Source of the DNA: Motilimonas cestriensis
Lineage (GTDB): Bacteria > Pseudomonadota > Gammaproteobacteria > Enterobacterales > CBDFNC01
Direction: 5' to 3'
Assembly (NCBI RefSeq): GCF_021295315.1
Contig: NZ_JAIMJA010000002.1
Coordinates: 62,001-126,000 of the forward strand
Length of the DNA: 64,000 nt
Both the position numbers and the translations under genes were made by a program. Below are positions 57,787 through 64,000 of the stretch, in pieces. How positions within the stretch are numbered: the first letter of the stretch is position 1; every line of letters begins with the position of its first letter. The notes beneath the pieces are model-generated. The model made no database searches and was not told the origin of the DNA. It worked only from the letters and a program-made list of their open reading frames with translations.

Positions 57787-59481
57787 ATGGCGCTTATTAT
57801 TTCATTGATTCAACAGCTCAGCGTATTTTTGGTGATCGCGTACCTATTTAGCAAAACACCAATATTTAAGCCACTCGTTTCCATCTCAGTATCTTTACCT
57901 CATAAAGTTGTTATTTACTTGGTGTTCAGCAGCTTTTGTATCATGGGAACCTATTTTGGTTTAGCAGTACAAGATGCCATCGCCAATACCCGCGCCGTGG
58001 GGGCGGTATTAGGTGGGTTACTAGGCGGCCCCGTAGTCGGATTCTTGGTCGGGCTGACAGGCGGCTTGCACCGTTATTCGATGGGCGGCTTTACCGATGT
58101 GGCCTGCGCCATCTCTACTACATTAGAGGGATTAATGGGCGGGCTCTTGCACTTGTATATAGTGCGAAAACGTAACATTGAAGCCTTGTTTAGTCCTTTA
58201 GTTGCTTTTTTTATTACCTTAGCCGCCGAGGCAGTGCAAATGGCGGTCATTCTTGTGGTGGCAAAGCCTTTTACCCAAGCTTGGCAACTGGTCACCCTTA
58301 TCGCCCCACCGATGCTGATAGCCAACGCCCTTGGCGCCGCCTTGTTTATGCATATGATCCGCGATCAAAAGGCCATGTTTGATAAATTTTCCAGTGCATT
58401 TTCAGCCAAAGCCATGTTGATTGCCGAGCGTACAGTGGGAATAATGGCCAAGGGATTAACTCAGCAAAGCGCCGAGCAAATCGCCAATATTATCTTAGAG
58501 GAAACCAAAGTCGGCGCGGTTGCGGTCACCGATAAGAAGCAAATATTGGCCTTCACTGGCATCGGCCATCAACATCATAAACCAGGCCGAGTGATCAGCT
58601 CACCACTCACCTTAAGCGCCATCAAAGACAACAAAATTGTGTTTGCCGATGGCGTCAACTTGCCTTATCAATGCAGTGTCGACAAACATTGCCGGCTAGG
58701 CTCAGCTATTATTATCCCACTGCGCATTGGCGACGGTGAAGTCGTCGGCACCATAAAACTCTATGAGCCAAAACATAAACTATTTCTTAACATCAATCGC
58801 ACCTTAGGTGAAGGTATTGCTAAATTACTCTCTAACCAAATTTTGTTTGGCCAGTTTTTAGAGCAAAAGCGCTTACTGACAGAATCAGAACTAAAACTGA
58901 TCCACGCCCAGATTAATCCCCATTTCTTGTTTAACGCCCTCAACACTATCAGCGCGGTTACCCGAACCGATCCAGATAAAGCCCGTGAACTATTGCTGTC
59001 TATGTCGCACTTTTTTCGCAAAAACTTAAAACGCAGCTGTGACATCACGCGATTAGAGGAAGAGCTCAAACATGTCGAAGCTTATCTCGCCATCGAGCGC
59101 GCCCGCTTTGGTGACAGACTTGACGTTAAGATCACTATCAGTCCCGACGACTACTCGCTGCGCTTACCTTGCTTTACCTTACAACCCATTATTGAAAATG
59201 CCATCAAACACGGTACATCACACTTATTAGAGGCAGGCTGTGTCACCATTAGCTTGACCGAACATCAAGAGCAAGTATGTCTTTGCGTGCAAGATAATGC
59301 CGGCCTTTATCGCAGTAAAACCAGTGATGGCTTGGGCTTAGACATCGTCGATAAGCGAATCAAAAATGCCTATGGTCAAGACTATGGTTTAAGCATTGAA
59401 TGTGAGCCAAATGTTTATACCAAGGTGAATATTTACTTACCCAAGACAACAGCAAAAACTATCCAGGAGCCCAGCGCATGA
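57787..59481 (+). CDS. btsS: LytS-family sensor histidine kinase BtsS (YehU-like)
   Basis: A 564-residue inner-membrane kinase. Five to six N-terminal helices form a 5TM-LYT receptor (about 1-200, with GAVLGGLLGGPVVGFLVGLTGGLHRYSMGG), followed by a GAF domain (about 215-350) and a HisKA_5-type transmitter with H379 in HAQINPHFLFNALNTISAV and N-box ENAIKHGT. E. coli BtsS senses extracellular pyruvate. The btsR start overlaps its stop by 4 bases, and a CstA-type carrier follows, matching the Bts system. Confidence 0.9.
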   Translation: MALIISLIQQLSVFLVIAYLFSKTPIFKPLVSISVSLPHKVVIYLVFSSFCIMGTYFGLAVQDAIANTRAVGAVLGGLLGGPVVGFLVGLTGGLHRYSMGGFTDVACAISTTLEGLMGGLLHLYIVRKRNIEALFSPLVAFFITLAAEAVQMAVILVVAKPFTQAWQLVTLIAPPMLIANALGAALFMHMIRDQKAMFDKFSSAFSAKAMLIAERTVGIMAKGLTQQSAEQIANIILEETKVGAVAVTDKKQILAFTGIGHQHHKPGRVISSPLTLSAIKDNKIVFADGVNLPYQCSVDKHCRLGSAIIIPLRIGDGEVVGTIKLYEPKHKLFLNINRTLGEGIAKLLSNQILFGQFLEQKRLLTESELKLIHAQINPHFLFNALNTISAVTRTDPDKARELLLSMSHFFRKNLKRSCDITRLEEELKHVEAYLAIERARFGDRLDVKITISPDDYSLRLPCFTLQPIIENAIKHGTSHLLEAGCVTISLTEHQEQVCLCVQDNAGLYRSKTSDGLGLDIVDKRIKNAYGQDYGLSIECEPNVYTKVNIYLPKTTAKTIQEPSA

Positions 59482-60197
59482 TCCGTTATTTAATTATTGA
59501 TGATGAACCCTTGGCCCGTGATGAACTCAGACATTTGATTAGTGAGGAAGGTGAGTTTGAATTCGTCGGTGAAGCGGCCAACGCCATTGCTGGCTTAAGC
59601 TTAATTAATAAACTTAAGCCGGATTTGATTTTTTTAGACATTCAAATGCCCAAAATTACCGGCCTTGAACTCGCCAGCATGCTCGATGACAGCCAACTAC
59701 CGCGTATTGTGTTCGTCACTGCCTATGATGAATACGCCATTAAAGCATTTGAAGAAAAAGCCTTTGACTACATTTTAAAACCCATAGAAGCGCCGCGCTT
59801 ACAGCAAACCCTCAACCGCTTGAAACAAGATCACGCGCCTAAGCCCATTCAGTTTGCTGACAAACCTAACTTAACCATCTTACCTTGCTACTATCATCAC
59901 ACCATCAAGCTGATCCAGCTGTCGGAAGTCGAATATGTGATGAGCGATCATTCTGGGATCCACGTCATTACCGCAGCCGGGCAAAGCCACACCCATCTCA
60001 CCCTAAAAACCTTAGAAGAAAAAAGCGCGTTACTGCGTTGCCACCGGCAATACCTGATCGCCGAGCAAGCCATCAAAGAAATCCAACTACACGATAATGC
60101 CAGCGCAGACATTATCACGCCGTCCGGTCACAAGGTGCCCGTTAGCCGACGCTATCTCAAAGCAATCAAACATCACTTTGGTATTCAAACAGGCTAA
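59478..60197 (+). CDS. btsR: LytTR-family response regulator BtsR (YehT-like)
   Basis: A 239-residue regulator. The receiver domain (about 1-118) has the acidic pair D8/D9, phospho-acceptor D54 (FLDIQMPKITGLELA) and the conserved Lys in FDYILKPIEAPR. The LytTR DNA-binding domain (about 135-239) has SEVEYVMSDHSGIHVITAAGQSHTHLTLKTLEE and CHRQYLI. Its last 23 codons are copied twice more just downstream. Probable targets are the direct repeats upstream of cstA. Confidence 0.93.
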   Translation: MIRYLIIDDEPLARDELRHLISEEGEFEFVGEAANAIAGLSLINKLKPDLIFLDIQMPKITGLELASMLDDSQLPRIVFVTAYDEYAIKAFEEKAFDYILKPIEAPRLQQTLNRLKQDHAPKPIQFADKPNLTILPCYYHHTIKLIQLSEVEYVMSDHSGIHVITAAGQSHTHLTLKTLEEKSALLRCHRQYLIAEQAIKEIQLHDNASADIITPSGHKVPVSRRYLKAIKHHFGIQTG

Positions 60198-60442
60198 CGC
60201 GTTATGAGATAACAATACCAGCATAAGTATCATCACTCACCAATCACAGGCCACAAGGTGCCCGTTAGCCGACGCTATCTCAAAGCAATCAAACATCACT
60301 TTGGTATTCAAACAGGCTAACGCGCTATGAGATAACAATACCTGCGTAAGTATCATCACTCACCAATCACAGGCCACAAGGTGCCCGTTAGCCGACGCTA
60401 CCTCAAAGCAATCAAACATCACTTTGGTATGCAAACAGGCTA
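60129..60442 (+). repeat. 123-bp tandem repeat carrying the 3' end of btsR (2.5 copies)
   Basis: The unit starts at 60129 (inside btsR), again at 60252, and a third partial copy at 60375. The period of 123 is a multiple of three. Each copy holds the last 22-23 codons of btsR with its TAA, then a spacer with a second in-frame TAA. Coding parts are nearly identical: copy 3 differs by TAT/TAC (silent) and ATT/ATG, while the spacer differs at three sites between copies 1 and 2. The first spacer contains the palindrome TAACGCGTTA. The copies fill most of the 397-base gap before cstA. Confidence 0.95.
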
Positions 60443-60470
60443 ATATTCACTGTTGCTGAATGTCTATAAG

Positions 60471-60498
60471 ACCGCTAACTCACCATAATAACCACTTA
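60471..60498 (+). promoter_or_regulatory. BtsR-like direct repeat upstream of cstA
   Basis: ACCGCTAA (60471-60478) and ACCACTTA (60491-60498), 20 bases apart, fit the ACC(G/A)CT(C/T)A pattern I recall for E. coli BtsR/YehT sites, with one mismatch in the first copy. They lie about 100 bases before the cstA start and just after the btsR-end repeats. Confidence 0.6.
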
Positions 60499-60594
60499 AC
60501 TATCGAATACCGCCGCTCACCTTAATAAGCGATGCAAATATCAACCAGGTTACTTAATCTGATATCTGTCAACTAATGGATTAAGGAATAACGT

Positions 60595-62022
60595 ATGTTA
60601 TGGTTTTTACTTTGCACCGGCCTACTTGTCGCCGGTTATTTTACCTACGGTAAAGTGATTGAAAAAATCTTTGGCCCCAAGCCCGAGCGCCAAACACCCG
60701 CACATAGCCTCGAAGATGGCGTCGATTTTGTGCCGATGTCGAATAAAAAAGTCTACTTAATTCAATTGCTCAACATCGCTGGTGTTGGCCCCATTTTTGG
60801 CCCCATATTAGGCGCCCTATATGGCCCAGTTGCCATGTTATGGATTGTAATTGGTTGTATTTTTGCTGGCGCAGTACATGACTATTTCTCCGGCATGATG
60901 TCGGTGCGCGCCAATGGCGCCAGTGTGCCGACCATAGTCGGTGAACAATTAGGCAATGTTGCCAAGCACTTTATGAACGGCTTTGCCGTATTATTGCTGT
61001 TATTAGTTGGCGTGGTATTTGTACTTAGCCCTGCCGGCTTATTAAGTAGCCTCTCTGATACTAGCGTAGGCATCTGGATTGCCGTTATTTTCGCTTATTA
61101 CATTATTGCCACTATCGTGCCCGTCGATAAGATCATTGGCCGCTTGTACCCTTTCTTCGGCGCTTTGCTGATCTTCATGAGTGTTGGCTTAGTCATCGGA
61201 CTAGCAGTAAGCGACCATACTTTTTACTCGCAAGGTCTCGATTTTAGTAATCTACACCCCACAGATTTACCACTATGGCCCCTATTATTTATCACCATTG
61301 CTTGTGGCGCCGTTTCAGGTTTTCACGCGACTCAGTCACCATTGATGGCGCGTTGCATGCAAAATGAAAAATCAGGCCGCTTTATATTCTATGGCGCCAT
61401 GATAGGTGAAGGTGTGATCGCGCTGATCTGGTGTACGCTAGGTTTGTCATTCTATGAAAGTACCGATGCCCTTAACGCCACACTGGCTGCTGGCGGACCA
61501 TCAGCCGTTGTCCATGAAGTATCCACTTCATTACTGGGCACCGTAGGCGGTATATTGGCTATCTTGGGTGTCATTGTCTTGCCGATCACCTCCGGCGATA
61601 CCGCATTTCGCAGCGCTCGCTTAATCATTGCTGATTTTTTGAAAATGCCACAACAAAGCATGCCAAAGCGCTTATTAATCGCTATTCCTATGTTTATTAT
61701 TGGCTATCTCATTACCAACGCAGAGTTTGGCGTTATCTGGCGCTACTTTGGCTGGGCCAACCAAACCACAGCCATGATCATGCTCTGGGCTGCGGCGGCT
61801 TATTTAGCCCGCGAAGGTAAATTCCATTGGATTTGTACCGTACCCGCCGCCTTTATGACCGCGGTGACGTTTACCTACCTTGCCAACGCCAGCATCGGCT
61901 TTAACTTGCCCATGACCACTTCTACGGTATTTGGCTTAGCCATGGCCACACTGGCCACCGTTGCGCTGCTGGTTAAAATTAAAGGGCCACAAGTAACGCC
62001 AGTGGTTAAACTGCCTGACTAA
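60595..62022 (+). CDS. CstA-family carbon starvation / pyruvate transporter (short form)
   Basis: A 475-residue polytopic membrane protein of the CstA family; E. coli CstA and BtsT are about 700 residues, so this is the short form. Family stretches are LLNIAGVGPIFGPILGALYGPVAMLWIVIGCIFAGAVHDYFSGMMSVR and ACGAVSGFHATQSPLMARCMQNE. The location after btsSR, whose E. coli target btsT encodes a pyruvate/proton symporter, suggests pyruvate uptake; peptide transport, also proposed for CstA, is an alternative. AAGGAAT precedes the ATG. Confidence 0.9.
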   Translation: MLWFLLCTGLLVAGYFTYGKVIEKIFGPKPERQTPAHSLEDGVDFVPMSNKKVYLIQLLNIAGVGPIFGPILGALYGPVAMLWIVIGCIFAGAVHDYFSGMMSVRANGASVPTIVGEQLGNVAKHFMNGFAVLLLLLVGVVFVLSPAGLLSSLSDTSVGIWIAVIFAYYIIATIVPVDKIIGRLYPFFGALLIFMSVGLVIGLAVSDHTFYSQGLDFSNLHPTDLPLWPLLFITIACGAVSGFHATQSPLMARCMQNEKSGRFIFYGAMIGEGVIALIWCTLGLSFYESTDALNATLAAGGPSAVVHEVSTSLLGTVGGILAILGVIVLPITSGDTAFRSARLIIADFLKMPQQSMPKRLLIAIPMFIIGYLITNAEFGVIWRYFGWANQTTAMIMLWAAAAYLAREGKFHWICTVPAAFMTAVTFTYLANASIGFNLPMTTSTVFGLAMATLATVALLVKIKGPQVTPVVKLPD

Positions 62023-62074
62023 CTCATTAGTAGGCTTCATAAACTGTTAGCTGCAAACAAAATCAATATAATAA

Positions 62075-62110
62075 AATGGCGGTAAACTCTTTCACTTACC
62101 GCCATTTTTT
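62075..62110. terminator. Terminator between cstA and the LysE-type gene
   Basis: Stem AATGGCGGTAA (62075-62085) and TTACCGCCATT (62096-62106), 10-base loop, then T-run; suitable for cstA. Confidence 0.87.
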
Positions 62111-62168
62111 ATCTGATGAGAATTTGTTACAGCAAAGAGCAACGGAGCCATCGAGGAATAAATCAGAC

Positions 62169-62795
62169 CTAACGTTGTTTCATGAATGCCACCGCTAAAC
62201 CTGAAGCAACAAACGTAACCCCAGCGCCAATATTTAAACCCGCAACCAACTTAGGCTTATTTTGTAGCCAACCAGATAGCTGCGCAGAAAAAACACCCAT
62301 TAGGCTAAAGCCGATTGCGGTGAGGACCGCAAACCAAACACCGTAGCCCATCATCTGTAGCGACACAGAGCCTAAGCTTGGATTAACAAATTGCGGCACA
62401 AACGCAAGCACAAATAAGCCTGGTTTTGGATTAAGAGCAGCGGAAAGGAACCCTGTTGAAAAAATGGCTTGTAACGATTGTTGCTGCGCTGACGCGACTG
62501 AGAATAAACGCCGTGCGCGTAGAGCCTTAATGCCCAACCAAATCAAATACCCCGCCCCCACAATTTTCACCGCATAAAATGCCAACTCTGAGGTTTGGAT
62601 CAGTAAAGTAAGCCCAAAAGTAGCCGCTAGCACATGAAACAAAATGCCTGCGCCAGATGATATGCCTGATATTGTAGCGGCCAGCTTACCTTGGCTTAAC
62701 CCCCGCCCAACGGCAAGTAAATTATCTGGGCCCGGTGATATGACCAATAGTAAACAAGCAAGTGTATAGGTCATAAATACATCTAATGGGAACAT
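62169..62795 (-). CDS. LysE/RhtB-family amino-acid exporter
   Basis: A 208-residue membrane protein with six predicted helices. It begins FMTYTLACLLLVISPGPDNLLAVGRGLSQGKLAATISGISSGAGILFHVLAATFGLT, the RhtB/LysE hallmark with the SPGPD motif, and has LNPKPGLFVLAFVPQFV. Exported substrate is unknown (homoserine, threonine or another amino acid). It is the second gene on the minus strand after a GNAT gene 67 bases upstream; a joint transcript is possible. Confidence 0.9.
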   Translation of the reverse strand: MFPLDVFMTYTLACLLLVISPGPDNLLAVGRGLSQGKLAATISGISSGAGILFHVLAATFGLTLLIQTSELAFYAVKIVGAGYLIWLGIKALRARRLFSVASAQQQSLQAIFSTGFLSAALNPKPGLFVLAFVPQFVNPSLGSVSLQMMGYGVWFAVLTAIGFSLMGVFSAQLSGWLQNKPKLVAGLNIGAGVTFVASGLAVAFMKQR

Positions 62796-62862
62796 GTAAC
62801 CTCTATTGTCACTGCCATAACAAAGCGACTAGCTGACTCGACGTTTATCTTAGCGCCGAGCA

Positions 62863-63297
62863 TCAGGGTTTAATAACAAAACCTTTTTCGATATCGCCTT
62901 TAAAACCTACTGATTCATAGACAGAGTGAGCCCCTATTAACTGAGCCCCCGATAGCAACATCACTTTGCAGCAGTTATTTTCCCAAGCCAAGGATATCGC
63001 AAATTCCAGAACCTTCTTACTTAACCCTTGTCGGCGAAATTTATGTAACGTTACAACATGCTCAATAATGCCAAACGGCCTTGCACCATTGGCAATACTT
63101 TTATTTAATCCTAATGCACATGTTGAGGCTAACTCACCGTCTATTTCTGCCACGATGATGTGTGTTTGTGGACCATTAATTATCTCCGCCCACTTTTCTT
63201 TAGCAAAGTCACTGTCTAGGTTTGGGTCTAAAGGACGGAGCTCTTTATACAGATGTAGAACGCCGCCTAAATCATTAATATTTGCAACTCTAATCAT
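62863..63297 (-). CDS. GNAT-family N-acetyltransferase
   Basis: A 144-residue acetyltransferase. The acetyl-CoA loop is HKFRRQGLSKKVLEFAISLAWENNCCKVMLLSG (R/QxxGxG/A type), preceded by IIVAEIDGELASTCALGLN and followed by AHSVYESVGFKG. The acceptor substrate is unknown. Its start is an ATG at 63297. It may be cotranscribed with the LysE-type exporter downstream. Confidence 0.88.
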   Translation of the reverse strand: MIRVANINDLGGVLHLYKELRPLDPNLDSDFAKEKWAEIINGPQTHIIVAEIDGELASTCALGLNKSIANGARPFGIIEHVVTLHKFRRQGLSKKVLEFAISLAWENNCCKVMLLSGAQLIGAHSVYESVGFKGDIEKGFVIKP

Positions 63298-63523
63298 AAA
63301 CTTTCAAATCCGTTTAACATCTCTTTGAACGCTGCAAAGGTGCAAGGACATGTACCTTCATACCTTTCTACTGCGCTAACAATCTCATACTAACTCCGTT
63401 TACTGAGCCCCATTACCAAACAGACAAAGTTCTGGTTTTATTTGGCTGTAACACTACCCACCGTTTTGTTCCATGCTAATGTATTGCTGCTTGCCATCGC
63501 AGCTTTGCGACGTATATTTTTAC

Positions 63524-63817
63524 TTATGGATTGAACTGGTACTCTCGCTTTATTTCGACCACTTGCACTATATATGACTCATACCATTTTGTACGCCCCA
63601 GCTCTTGTGCTAACGCATGTTCTGAGTCGCTTTTCCATTGCTTGATTGCTTGTTCACTTTCCCAATAAGAAATAGCTATTTCTTGATCGCCTTCCGTTAC
63701 AGCGACGAAATCTAAGCAACCGTACTTTTCAAAGGCAAGTTCTCGCATGTTAGCAACGGTTTTACTGTATTCATCGTCTTGAATACCGGGTTTTGCTCTA
63801 AATATTACAGCGTACAT
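63524..63817 (-). CDS. ABM-fold (antibiotic biosynthesis monooxygenase-like) protein
   Basis: A 97-residue protein with the dimeric alpha-beta barrel signature: YAVIFRAKPG, the central EIAISYWESEQAIKQWKSDSEH and the end WYESYIVQVVEI. Many ABM proteins are heme- or quinone-modifying monooxygenases, but small ones like this are often uncharacterised; I cannot name a substrate. The gap to the GNAT gene (63298-63523) shows nothing further. Confidence 0.82.
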   Translation of the reverse strand: MYAVIFRAKPGIQDDEYSKTVANMRELAFEKYGCLDFVAVTEGDQEIAISYWESEQAIKQWKSDSEHALAQELGRTKWYESYIVQVVEIKREYQFNP

Positions 63818-63936
63818 TTACACACCTTGATATGCCGAACCTCAATAACTTACTGGACGCCTCTAGATGGAGACGTAACTTGCTTAACACTTGAATATAG
63901 GATCTAGGCTGCCTATCTATTCTTATGTTTAAAACG

Positions 63937-63999
63937 TTAGTCAAGGTGATCAGGTGACTCCAAATATGTACCACATCGACTACATTTGTAATCCCCCGC
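63937..63999 (-). CDS. C-terminal end of a gene running off the window (CxxC tail)
   Basis: On the minus strand an open frame enters from the right edge and ends at a TAA (63939-63937). Its 20 visible residues read AGDYKCSRCGTYLESPDHLD, with a CSRC pair like a zinc-ribbon tail. The rest is outside the window, so neither the gene nor its function can be confirmed; the frame could still be accidental. Confidence 0.4.
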   Translation of the reverse strand, partial: AGDYKCSRCGTYLESPDHLD

Positions 64000-64000
64000 A

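Noticed and set aside
60198-60594. Extra copies of the btsR end as separate small genes
   Set aside because: Each copy lacks its own start with a ribosome-binding site and has in-frame stops in the spacer.

Overview
The window is a chromosomal segment of a gammaproteobacterium, most likely of the Alteromonadales (Shewanella/Colwellia-like relatives). The evidence is gene content and order. It has blocks shared with Escherichia coli (rodA-dacA-ybeD-lipB-lipA; proB-crl-frsA-gpt-pepD-dinB; yajG-ampG; raiA-pheA-tyrA-aroF; yejABEF), a marine-type Na+-NQR operon with apbE and nqrM, a LytS/LytTR pyruvate-sensing pair beside a CstA-type carrier, and moderate-to-low GC. It looks like stable core genome. 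I see no prophage, transposase, CRISPR array, rRNA or tRNA.

Layout. 1-3.8 kb: end of rodA, dacA, ybeD, lipB, lipA (cell shape and lipoate). 3.8-9 kb, minus strand: proB, crl, frsA, gpt and a purine permease. 9.2-14.8 kb: a Cache-domain chemoreceptor, a P-loop kinase-like protein, pepD, an unrecognised secreted protein with a strict 11-residue Trp repeat, and dinB behind a LexA box. 14.9-22 kb, minus: nqrABCDEF-apbE-nqrM. 22.4-25.5 kb: a TRAP transporter. 25.6-32.4 kb: alkB, then yajG-ppiA-ampG and pntAB. 32.6-36.3 kb: AraC regulator, MATE pump, an alkyltransferase-like protein and threonine aldolase. 36.4-40.4 kb: type IV minor pilins (fimT-pilW-pilX-pilV) divergent from pilE. 40.6-48.1 kb, minus: yejABEF-slt. 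48.3-51.5 kb: a large GGDEF/EAL protein. 51.9-57.5 kb: raiA, pheA, a DUF3108 protein, and aroF-tyrA on the opposite strand. 57.8-62 kb: btsS-btsR-cstA. 62.2-64 kb: LysE exporter, GNAT, an ABM-fold protein and the end of a further gene.

Functional links. Two cation-coupled redox systems (Na+-NQR and PntAB) lie in the window. Envelope turnover recurs: dacA, ampG, slt and the Yej peptide importer. Aromatic amino-acid synthesis is concentrated in pheA, aroF and tyrA. BtsSR and its presumed target cstA are adjacent, with BtsR-like direct repeats between them.

Features most worth a second look: the hendecad-repeat exported protein at 13270; the degenerate DAHP-synthase-like domain fused to PheA; three copies of a 123-bp unit carrying the 3' end of btsR; a 52-bp imperfect palindrome over the presumed ampG start; a terminator-like hairpin with a short leader ORF ahead of aroF; an enlarged PilX with a minisatellite in a pilin cluster lacking pilY1; and several unexplained intergenic repeats. 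All calls come from reading the sequence and family knowledge; no database search was run.
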